A stretch of DNA of 8,033 nucleotides from Candidatus Tectimicrobiota bacterium (lineage in GTDB: Bacteria > UBA8248). The translations under genes were made by a program, and so were the position numbers. The stretch is taken from positions 1-8,033 of the forward strand of contig JACPCT010000248.1 in assembly GCA_016184445.1 (NCBI GenBank), given 5' to 3'. Below, one piece after another: positions 1 to 5,124 of the stretch; position 1 is the stretch's first letter, and every line of letters begins with the position of its first letter. Below the pieces are notes generated by a model. It was not told the origin of the DNA. It saw only the letters and a program-made list of their open reading frames with translations, and did no database searches.

Positions 1-882
1 CGCCCTCTCGGGGCGATGAACCTGAGCCACCCGCCGGAGGAGGCCCCCTTCCGGGCCGCCTTCCTCCCCCTCCTCACCTCGCTCGCCCACCAGGCGGCCG
101 TGGCGATCGCCCACGCGGAGATGCACCGCGCCCTCGTCGAGAAGGAGCGCTTCGAGCAGCGGCTCGACCTCGCCCGCGCCATCCACGAGAGCTTCATCCC
201 CCCCGTCCTCCACATCACGGGGGCGGGCTTCGAGTTCGCCGGGCGGAGCGAGAGCGCCCGCTCGGTGGGCGGGGACTTCTACGACGTCGTCGAGCTGCCC
301 GGCGGCGGCATGGCCTTCTTCGTGGGGGACGTCTCGGGGAAGGGAGTGCCCGCCGCCCTCTACATGGCGCGGCTGCTGAGCGACCTGCAGCACGCGATCG
401 GGGTGGACCCCGGCCCCGCGGCGGTGCTCGCCGGGCTGAACGAGGCCCTCTTCAAGCGGGGACGGCGCGGGATGTTCGTGACCCTGATCTACGGGACCAC
501 GGGCGCCGGGGAGGACGGCCGGGTGCGTCTCGCCTCGGCGGGCCATCCGCCCCCCATCGTCCGGCGGGCGGACGGGGCGGCCTCCCCCCTCGTCGAGCTG
601 CACGCCGCCGCGCCGCTGGGCATCCTCACCCCGGCCTCCTTCGAGGCGGCGGAGGTGGAGCTGCTGCCGGGGGAGGTGCTGCTCCTCTACTCGGACGGGG
701 CGACCGAGGCGGCGAACCCCGCGGGCAGGGAGTTCACGGCGGAGCGGCTGGCGGAGGCGCTGGAGCAGGCCGGGCGGAGCGCGGACTCGGCGGTGGGTTT
801 CCTCGTCCGGCGCATCGGCGAGTTCCGCGACGGCGGCCAGCCCCGCGACGACGTCACCTTCCTGGCCCTCAGAGCGCAGTAA
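1..882 (+). CDS. GAF-linked PP2C/SpoIIE-family serine phosphatase (RsbU-like), 5' truncated
   Basis: The frame is open from base 1, so the ATG at 16 is probably internal: the residues there (PLGAMNLSHP) look like the last strands of a GAF sensor domain. A linker helix follows (about residues 21-62 counted from that ATG, ending DLARAIHESFIPP), typical of the segment joining GAF to SpoIIE phosphatase domains. The catalytic domain runs from about 65 to 288. It has the PP2C metal-binding acidic residues in the expected places: GGDFYD (85-90), GDVSGKG (104-110), YSDGATE (225-231) and the terminal DDVTFL (278-283). Family knowledge: such enzymes dephosphorylate anti-sigma-factor antagonists or similar phosphoproteins in partner-switching control of stress responses, with GAF sensing an input. 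The substrate here is unknown, since no antagonist or anti-sigma gene is in the window. GC-rich codon use suggests a resident chromosomal gene. The stop TAA is at 880-882. Family assignment is firm; the pathway is inferred. Confidence 0.93.
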   Translation, partial: RPLGAMNLSHPPEEAPFRAAFLPLLTSLAHQAAVAIAHAEMHRALVEKERFEQRLDLARAIHESFIPPVLHITGAGFEFAGRSESARSVGGDFYDVVELPGGGMAFFVGDVSGKGVPAALYMARLLSDLQHAIGVDPGPAAVLAGLNEALFKRGRRGMFVTLIYGTTGAGEDGRVRLASAGHPPPIVRRADGAASPLVELHAAAPLGILTPASFEAAEVELLPGEVLLLYSDGATEAANPAGREFTAERLAEALEQAGRSADSAVGFLVRRIGEFRDGGQPRDDVTFLALRAQ

Positions 883-888
883 TCGAGT

Positions 889-953
889 CCCCCCCATCGC
901 TTCGCTCCCTCCCCCCACGGAGGGCTCAGGCCATTGGCGCAACCCCCCTGAGC
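889..953. repeat. C/G-run palindromic repeat, partial copy (R1)
   Basis: This lies 6 bases after the phosphatase stop. The block CCCCCCATCGCTTCGCTCCC followed by a C-run matches the left half of the element at 4971-5113, which has a C-run, CATCG, a small hairpin, then CTCCCTCCCCCC. It contains a 6-bp hairpin CCCTCC (907-912) / GGAGGG (919-924). Next to it is a 7-bp inverted repeat GCTCAGG (924-930) / CCTGAGC (947-953) with a 16-base loop. No T-run follows either stem, so a classical terminator is not supported. The right half of the element is absent or degenerate. Its presence outside the tail operon argues for a genome-wide repeat family. Confidence 0.5.
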
Positions 954-1131
954 GTGGAGACAGGAGGCCCAGCGGGTCCACCGTAGGGAAAGGTGCGCCC
1001 CAGAGCGGGTCAGTGGGGCGAAAACGGCGTAAAAACAGGCCATCGCCGGAGCGGCGCGATGAAATTTCGCTCTGCCTCGGCCGCTGAACCCCGGCCCAGC
1101 AGCATTCTTGACCTCTTGCCCCGCCGGAATG
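954..1131. other. Intergenic stretch without a supported gene
   Basis: No convincing coding region is visible. A short plus-strand open frame ending at 1211 has no ribosome binding site and unremarkable codon use. The one structure of note is a hairpin, CATCGCCG (1041-1048) against CGGCGCGATG (1052-1061), with one bulged base and a 3-base loop. It lacks a T-run, so its role is unknown. Composition falls from GC-rich to AT-rich at about 1100-1150, marking the left edge of the island that follows. Confidence 0.5.
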
Positions 1132-1140
1132 TGTTAGAAT
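1132..1140 (+). promoter_or_regulatory. Candidate extended -10 promoter for the AT-rich gene
   Basis: TGTTAGAAT reads as an extended -10 element (TGn followed by TAGAAT, one mismatch to TATAAT). A TTGACC at 1108-1113 looks like a -35 box, but its 21-base spacing is too long, so the extended -10 would have to carry the promoter. The predicted start would be near 1147, giving a leader of about 85 bases that includes the direct repeats at 1157-1204. This is inference from pattern only. Confidence 0.4.
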
Positions 1141-1156
1141 CGTGCTGTCCACAGGT

Positions 1157-1204
1157 CCAAATGGGAAATGTCCATTTTATTCAAGGCACCATATGGGAAA
1201 TGTC
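1157..1204 (+). promoter_or_regulatory. Pair of 16-base direct repeats, possible operator
   Basis: CCAAATGGGAAATGTC (1157-1172) recurs as CCATATGGGAAATGTC (1189-1204), 15 of 16 bases identical, with a 32-base period, close to three turns of the helix. The second copy contains the palindrome CCATATGG. The first is part of an inverted repeat AAATGG (1159-1164) / CCATTT (1172-1177). They lie between the candidate -10 and the start codon at 1233. That position would suit a repressor binding twice on one face, or an autoregulatory site for the downstream protein. No known operator is recognised. Confidence 0.45.
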
Positions 1205-1232
1205 AGGTTAGAACAACAAAAGGGGGTAATCA

Positions 1233-1970
1233 ATGTCGCCATTTGATGAAGACGCAGATAGTGTTCTTAAAAGAACGGGTGCTGCAGAAACAGATAGCGA
1301 TGAGATTATACAGGTGAATGTAGAATATAAAGACTCCGCCATAAAAGGAGGCTGGTTTTTCCAACAAATTATTAAACTAAAGAAAAGATGGCTACAAGAT
1401 GTAAAAACTCTCTATCCAAAATATGCACCGCATCTAGATATAGATCCCTATATGAATATAACAAACTGGACTGTAGAAACAACCTTAAGAAAACTATATG
1501 ACGGCGAAAAGGGTGAAATAGAAATAGATAACAGTGAAAAAATATCTGAGATTACATTTACAGTGACCTTAAAATATAAAGGTGGATATATTGAGCGAAT
1601 GATACCCGTGACCTACAATGCGGCTAGTGATAAGCTACATTACGATCACTCCTTATTACTGAATATTGGGAGACAAAGAAAAATCAACCTTGTAAAAGTC
1701 AGCCGGGAATATCTGGCAGATATTTGCCGGATGGTAATGGAAAAGAACCCTAAATTACAAACAATGTTCGAAGAAATTGCAGAAGCGAATTTCTCAGACA
1801 ATATTGAAGATGAAATTAAAATTGCGGTTAAGTGGCTCAACGTTAATTTTGGCTATAAGGAAGAAGAAACAAATAATGTGATTAGAAATCTAATAGGGCA
1901 GAATGAAGATATTGTTTCAAGGCATCAAATGATCAGCTTTGTCCTGACAGAGAAGGCTGCAAGAACATGA
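1233..1970 (+). CDS. Unrecognised 245-aa protein encoded by an AT-rich, probably transferred gene
   Basis: I do not recognise this protein. The ATG at 1233 is chosen because AAAGGGGGT lies just before it, with a 6-base gap between the G-run (1222-1226) and the start. The N-terminus is short, acidic and probably flexible (about residues 1-25). It is followed by an aromatic/basic segment (GGWFFQQIIKLKKRW, about 39-53), a central region of alternating strands with many E, K, I and Y residues (about 75-140), and a charged helical C-terminal half. No signal peptide, membrane segment, zinc-binding cluster or catalytic motif is evident, so a soluble cytoplasmic protein is likely. Base composition is far more AT-rich than both neighbours and codons such as AGA, ATA and AAA abound, unlike the rest of the window. 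It stands alone, convergent with the tail operon, and could be a prophage accessory (moron) gene or cargo of a separate insertion. It is real as a gene; its function is unknown. Confidence 0.8.
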   Translation: MSPFDEDADSVLKRTGAAETDSDEIIQVNVEYKDSAIKGGWFFQQIIKLKKRWLQDVKTLYPKYAPHLDIDPYMNITNWTVETTLRKLYDGEKGEIEIDNSEKISEITFTVTLKYKGGYIERMIPVTYNAASDKLHYDHSLLLNIGRQRKINLVKVSREYLADICRMVMEKNPKLQTMFEEIAEANFSDNIEDEIKIAVKWLNVNFGYKEEETNNVIRNLIGQNEDIVSRHQMISFVLTEKAART

Positions 1971-1985
1971 AGCTACTTACTCCAT

Positions 1986-2004
1986 GAGGCTGCTGAAAAA
2001 GTCC
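1986..2004. mobile_element. Possible solitary insertion-sequence end
   Basis: GAGGCTGCTGAAAAAGTCC, read on the other strand as GGACTTTTTCAGCAGCCTC, resembles terminal repeats I remember from bacterial insertion sequences; the family cannot be named safely. It lies 15 bases after the AT-rich gene. On the minus strand a short frame (2090-1977) ends in DFFSSLME at this point, which could be a worn transposase tail. No partner end was found elsewhere in the window. The stretch 1971-2155 holds nothing else I can support. Confidence 0.25.
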
Positions 2005-2155
2005 TTTTCCCCGCCTCCCATGAGCGGGTTGTAGAGCGGCGCAAACAGGTCGTGCAAAAAGCACAATAATCGCCCCGGGAAAAGTTGGCACTAATAATGG
2101 AACGGAAAATCATAACTCGCGGTTTTGAACCTTCCTTTCGCCTGAAACCAGCCCC

Positions 2156-2638
2156 TCACCACCCCCTCGCCGCCTTGAAGTCCGCCCCCTCCTGGCGGTA
2201 GGCGAGCACCTGGGCCCGCCTCGTCCGCGCGGCGGCGAGGATTGCGTCCGCCTGGTCCCTCAGCGCCTGGGTGGCGGCGGGGTCCTCCAGCGTGTCCCTG
2301 GCGGCGGCCACGTCCTCAAGCTGGCGCAGCAGGGCCCGGGTCTGCATGAACGGATCGCCCGCCCACTGGGGGGCGAGATGGCCGGCGATCCGCCTGGTGG
2401 TCACCCGGTCCACGTCGGCGGCCCCCCGCACGGGCTCCCCCGCGAAGAGGAGGGGCACCGTGGCCGGGTCCACCTCCAGGGCGGAGAGGTCCGCCGTCAG
2501 GCGCAGGTCCCCCGCCGGGCCCGGCAAGGGGGCGTCGGGGACCTCGGCGTCGGCCTGGCCCTCGCCGGGCGGGACCGTGAAGGCCGGGACGCTCAAGTGG
2601 AGCACCCGGCGCGTGTCCAAGCGGTAGCGGACGTGCAT
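2156..2638 (-). CDS. Small phage tail-module protein, 160 aa, unknown function
   Basis: This is the last gene of the tail operon. The start at 2638 is set by a near-perfect ribosome binding site, AAAGGAGG (2644-2651), five bases upstream. The frame stays open far upstream, but that part overlaps the preceding gene and is not protein-like. The N-terminal half (MHVRYRLDTRRV, then a proline-rich stretch and a beta-type segment) differs from the C-terminal half. The latter is helical and heptad-like from about residue 100 (LLRQLEDVAAARDTLEDP onward), rich in A, R, L and Q, and probably coiled-coil. Position after a fibre-tip-like gene suggests a fibre accessory or assembly protein, by context only. 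The upstream stop codon overlaps its ribosome binding site, so translation is probably coupled. It ends in TGA at 2156-2158. I see no recognised domain. Confidence 0.75.
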   Translation of the reverse strand: MHVRYRLDTRRVLHLSVPAFTVPPGEGQADAEVPDAPLPGPAGDLRLTADLSALEVDPATVPLLFAGEPVRGAADVDRVTTRRIAGHLAPQWAGDPFMQTRALLRQLEDVAAARDTLEDPAATQALRDQADAILAAARTRRAQVLAYRQEGADFKAARGW

Positions 2639-2643
2639 GGCTT

Positions 2644-2651
2644 CCTCCTTT
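2644..2651 (-). promoter_or_regulatory. Ribosome binding site overlapping the upstream stop codon
   Basis: Read on the minus strand, TAAAGGAGGAAGCCATG contains the stop of the 145-aa gene (TAA, 2652-2650), the Shine-Dalgarno AAAGGAGG and the ATG of the 160-aa gene. The overlap suggests translational coupling. It also decides the start of the downstream gene, whose open frame could otherwise be extended by about 150 codons. Confidence 0.85.
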
Positions 2652-3087
2652 AGGACCCGGCCGGCGACTCGGACCATTTCTCCAGGGTGGCGGTGCCGAA
2701 CCCATCCACGGCCTTGTAGTAGTGGCCAACGCCGACGCTGGCGAAAAGCGCCCCGATGTGGTTCACGCCCGCGTCGGCGTTCACGCGGACCACGAAGCGC
2801 CCCACCTGAACGGTGGGCGGGTTGCTGGCGCCGGCAAGAAGCTGCGCGCTCAGCTGCGCCGCCGCGGCGCCCTGGACCGAGACGGCGAGACAGATGTCCC
2901 GGCCCGATGTGTTCTGGTAAACGGTCCCGAGGGCGCGCGAGTCGGTCTTGTCCACCCAGGGCTGGACCGCCTTGTGGGTGCCGTCGGTGTTGTGCTCGAC
3001 GAGGGCCAGGCGGTTGACGACGTCCGCCTTCGTGGGGTGGCCCGCCCCGACGGCCTCCTCGGTGTATTGAGCGCGCTGGTCGGCCAT
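2650..3087 (-). CDS. Phage tail fibre/tip-like protein, 145 aa
   Basis: The N-terminus carries GHPTKADVVNRLALVEHNTD and GTHKA (about 15-39), a pattern common near the start of phage tail fibre and virion surface proteins, probably helical and trimer-forming. The C-terminal part (about 50-140) is beta-rich. It begins SRALGTVYQNTSGRDICLAV and closes with GHYYKAVDGFGTATLEKWSE, the layout of small distal fibre head domains: a Y-x-N-T-(S/T)-G-(K/R) strand, then a Y-x-V and W-x-E end. A role at the particle tip in host or surface contact is inferred. The start at 3087 has GGAGG about ten bases upstream (in AAGGGAGGGTGATGAAGC). It follows the hub-like gene after 16 bases and is coupled to the 160-aa gene. 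A second ATG ten bases upstream is in another frame. Tail-associated role fairly sure, exact function not. Confidence 0.72.
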   Translation of the reverse strand: MADQRAQYTEEAVGAGHPTKADVVNRLALVEHNTDGTHKAVQPWVDKTDSRALGTVYQNTSGRDICLAVSVQGAAAAQLSAQLLAGASNPPTVQVGRFVVRVNADAGVNHIGALFASVGVGHYYKAVDGFGTATLEKWSESPAGS

Positions 3088-3103
3088 GCTTCATCACCCT
3101 CCC

Positions 3104-4318
3104 TTAAGCGTAGACCACCCTGTCCCGCCCGCCTCCGAGCAAGGCGCCTCCCCCGAGGCTCCAGGAGCCGTCCAGGAGCTTGGCGGTGGTGAGGAAATAC
3201 CCCGTGTCCCTGAGCCTGAGCGTCACCCTCTGCGCGTTCAGGTCGGGCGTCACGCTCAGCACCTGGCCGATCTGGTTCACCATCTCCTCCAGGCGCTCCG
3301 TCCGCAGCCAGGGCACCGTGAAGGCGGCGTAGTCCCCCTCCCCGGCTTGTATGGCGCGCAGGGATTCATCGGTGATCTCCACCACCCGGGCGGGCTCCGC
3401 CATCCGCTCCACCACCCGGGCCTGGATCGTCCGGGCCACGGCCTGGTCCCGCACCCACTCCAGGGAGAGCCGCCCCTGGGAGGGGAGCCGGACCCCATAG
3501 AGTTTCTGGGAGGCCGCGTCCTTGGCCGTCTCCCCATCGTCGTGCCGCTTCATCCGCCCGTCCAGGAAGCTGAAGTTCTTCCCGTAGAGCACGGGGACCT
3601 GGTTTACCACCGAGGCCAGGTCCCACTCCCGGCGGGCCCGGATCTCCCGCGAGGGGACGAGGAGCACGGGGTGGATGCTGGCGGTTTCCTCCCCGGAGGA
3701 GAAGAAGGCGATCCGCCCCGCCGGGTCCACGTCGAAGCTCGCCAGGAAGTTCCCGAGCAGGCCCTGGAGGACCTCCTGGGGCGCGTGGTCCTCCTGGATC
3801 ACCCCCGCCGCCTTGTAGCCCAGGGCGGAGAAGAGGGTCCGCGCGGTGGAGAGGGTCCGGTTGTCCACCTCCTGCGCCGTGAAGCCCCAGAGGTTCAAGA
3901 GCATTTCCTCGGCCAGGCTGGCCGGATTCTCGATGAGGGCCCCGGCGGCGTCCTTCCTCCCCTTGCAGATCGCCTCGACGAATTCATCCGGGGCCACCGA
4001 GAAGGCCGCCGTGGCGATCACCCCCTTCCCCTGGAAGTCGTTGGCGAGGTTCAGGGTGTAGTTCCCCGGCGGGATCAGCCCGGCGCCGTCGAAGAGGGAG
4101 ACCGTGCCCTGTATCCCGAAGCCCGCCACGCAGTACGTCCCCGCCCCCGTGGTATCTATCCTGGGGCAGAGGTAGACCCCCCGGTCCACCCCCTGGACCG
4201 TGGTCAGGTCCCCGTAGGGCAGCGGCAGGGCGTCCCCGCCGTTCTCGGGGGCCGAATACCTGGACGCCCGGGGCGCCTGGAAGGGGTCGGAGAGCCTTTG
4301 CTTGGTCAGGTCGGCCAT
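3104..4318 (-). CDS. Phage tail hub / baseplate-like protein, 404 aa
   Basis: This resembles, by pattern, siphovirus tail hub proteins. An N-terminal stretch LPLPYGDLTT (31-40) precedes beta strands. Then comes CKGRKDAAGALIENPASLAE (118-137), a conserved-looking segment of such proteins. A helical domain follows with DHAPQEVLQGLLGNFLASFD (177-196) and DPAGRIAFF (198-206). The C-terminal beta domain (about 300-375) has a PW-LR-ERLEEMVNQIGQVL segment and VTLRLRDTGYFL, also hub-like. Hubs sit at the tail tip, close the tube and anchor fibres or the adhesin. The C-terminus carries LLDGSWSLGGG (381-391), echoing the W-x-L-D-G motifs of the neighbouring 178-aa protein. The start at 4318 uses GAGG (4326-4329), contributed by the end of a palindromic repeat. 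It stops with TAA at 3104-3106, 16 bases before the fibre gene. No peptidase or lysozyme motif is seen. The family name is inferred. Confidence 0.7.
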   Translation of the reverse strand: MADLTKQRLSDPFQAPRASRYSAPENGGDALPLPYGDLTTVQGVDRGVYLCPRIDTTGAGTYCVAGFGIQGTVSLFDGAGLIPPGNYTLNLANDFQGKGVIATAAFSVAPDEFVEAICKGRKDAAGALIENPASLAEEMLLNLWGFTAQEVDNRTLSTARTLFSALGYKAAGVIQEDHAPQEVLQGLLGNFLASFDVDPAGRIAFFSSGEETASIHPVLLVPSREIRARREWDLASVVNQVPVLYGKNFSFLDGRMKRHDDGETAKDAASQKLYGVRLPSQGRLSLEWVRDQAVARTIQARVVERMAEPARVVEITDESLRAIQAGEGDYAAFTVPWLRTERLEEMVNQIGQVLSVTPDLNAQRVTLRLRDTGYFLTTAKLLDGSWSLGGGALLGGGRDRVVYA

Positions 4319-4320
4319 CG

Positions 4321-4413
4321 GTCAACCTCAACACCATCCCCCCAATACCTCCCCCCTTGAAGGGGGAAGGATTTGGCCGCCCCCCTCAGGGGGGAGGTTC
4401 GATGGGGGGTGGT
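4321..4413. repeat. Palindromic C/G-run element between tail genes (R4), short copy
   Basis: About 93 bases fill the gap between the 178-aa and hub genes. There are two near-perfect hairpins: CCCCCTTGAAGGGGG (4352-4366) and CCCCCCTCAGGGGGG (4380-4394). The ends are partly inverted copies: ACACCATCCCCCC at the left against GGGGGGTGGTT at the right. It is the same arrangement as the copies at 4971-5113 and 6847-6967, but shorter and less regular at the ends. Its left end, read on the minus strand as TTGAGGTTGAC, lies just before the hub start codon. Confidence 0.65.
4326..4329 (-). promoter_or_regulatory. Ribosome binding site inside a repeat end
   Basis: On the minus strand GTTGAGGTTGACCGATG gives GAGG seven bases before the hub start at 4318. 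The GAGGT belongs to the terminal segment of the repeat; the same TTGAGGT sequence ends the repeat in front of the 178-aa gene. The repeat therefore appears to supply the initiation signal. Confidence 0.6.
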
Positions 4414-4427
4414 TCCGCCGTGGGGCA

Positions 4428-4964
4428 TCACGCCGCCTCGCATTCGAGGGTCACGTCTTCCTTGCGCTCCACCACGCGCGTCACCCGGAAGCTGGCGAGC
4501 TGGAGCACGTCCGCCAGGGTCTGCCCCTCGAAGCCCGCCCGCACGTCCAGGCGCGCGTTCACCAGGGGCTCCGTGGCCGCGATCCGGCTCATCCGGGGGT
4601 GGCCCTCCGCGTCCGGCTCGTTCGAGAGGCGGAGCGAGAGGGTCGAGAGCTCGTTCCGGGCGAAGAGGTCCAGAGGGTTCAGCCCCAGGAACCTCCCCTG
4701 CGAGTAGGCCCCCCCATCCAGCACCCAGTCGTGCAGCCCGAGCAGCGCCTCGGAGTCCTCCCCGAGTTTCACGCTCCCGTCCAGCACCCAGGTCCCGTCC
4801 AGGAACCACACCCCCCCGCTCTGCCCCACGAGCGCCTCGGGGATTCCGCGCCGGCAGAAGAAGCGCACCCCGTTCGCGTTCGAGAGGGCGAAGAGCACCA
4901 GGGCCTGGTTCAGGTCCCCGTGCTTCTCCATCTCGTTCAGGAAGGCCAGGCTCGCGGGCTTCAT
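4428..4964 (-). CDS. Phage tail protein, 178 aa, hub-associated, family not certain
   Basis: The start at 4964 is supported by GAGGTGGA six bases upstream; the stop is TGA at 4428-4430. The N-terminus (MKPASLAFLNEMEKHGDLNQ) is helical and followed by a strand. The middle holds three W-[FV]-L-D-G motifs, VWFLDG (52-57), TWVLDG (58-63) and DWVLDG (79-84), a small repeat seen in singly occurring form at the end of the hub-like protein. The C-terminal part (about 105-178) has ELSTLSLRLSNEPD, then SRIAATEPLVNARLDVRAGF and FRVTRVVERKEDVTLECEAA. This recalls the beta domain at the base of tail hub proteins, in which ranges of a bound surface are defined by a 'LSN ... GA-V-V--GF' pattern. A structural tail role next to the hub is likely from position. 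It has no membrane or catalytic features. The repeat elements on both sides fill the gaps to its neighbours. Confidence 0.68.
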   Translation of the reverse strand: MKPASLAFLNEMEKHGDLNQALVLFALSNANGVRFFCRRGIPEALVGQSGGVWFLDGTWVLDGSVKLGEDSEALLGLHDWVLDGGAYSQGRFLGLNPLDLFARNELSTLSLRLSNEPDAEGHPRMSRIAATEPLVNARLDVRAGFEGQTLADVLQLASFRVTRVVERKEDVTLECEAA

Positions 4965-4970
4965 GCGCGC

Positions 4971-4979
4971 TCCACCTCA
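4971..4979 (-). promoter_or_regulatory. Ribosome binding site formed by the repeat's terminal inverted repeat
   Basis: On the minus strand the end of the repeat reads TTGAGGTGGA, then GCGCGC, then the ATG at 4964. GAGGT is a good match to a Shine-Dalgarno core at a workable distance. It is formed by the same bases that make the element's terminal inverted repeat. Confidence 0.65.
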
Positions 4980-5113
4980 ATACCACCCCCCATCGGGCCT
5001 TCGGCCCTCCCTCCCCCCTGAGGGGGGCGGGGATTCTTCCACCCGCATCCGCTTGCCACCCTTCCCCCCTCATGGGGGGGAGGGGTGTTGTGGGGGGGTG
5101 GGTTAAAGGTGGA
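4971..5113. repeat. Palindromic C/G-run element with terminal inverted repeats (R2), best copy
   Basis: 143 bases, bounded by TCCACCT (4971-4977) and AGGTGGA (5107-5113), a perfect 7-bp inverted pair. This continues imperfectly inward as CAATACCACCCCCC at the left against GGGGGGGTGGGTTAA at the right. Inside are GGGCCTTCGGCCC (4995-5007), CCCCCCTGAGGGGGG (5013-5027) and CCCCCCTCATGGGGGG (5064-5079). It fills the gap between the adhesin-like gene and the 178-aa gene. The layout is that of a small non-coding, MITE-like or REP-like element. No target duplication is obvious. Confidence 0.72.
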
Positions 5114-5124
5114 CACCCCGCCCT

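Noticed and set aside
907..953. Rho-independent terminator after the phosphatase gene
   Set aside because: Hairpins are present but no run of T follows on either strand.
993..1211. 72-codon plus-strand frame before the AT-rich gene
   Set aside because: It has no ribosome binding site, crosses the composition change and runs through the candidate promoter and repeats.
1977..2090. Short minus-strand gene ending DFFSSLME
   Set aside because: It has only 37 codons and no convincing start or ribosome binding site. At most it is a transposase remnant, and it is noted with the insertion-sequence end.
2084..2100. TTGGCAC-like sigma-54 promoter
   Set aside because: The -24 half is good, but no TTGC-type -12 half stands at the required distance.
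2639..3097. Upstream extension of the 160-aa gene to a 313-residue protein
   Set aside because: The added part is arginine/glycine-rich shadow sequence over the fibre-like gene, and a strong ribosome binding site marks the ATG at 2638.
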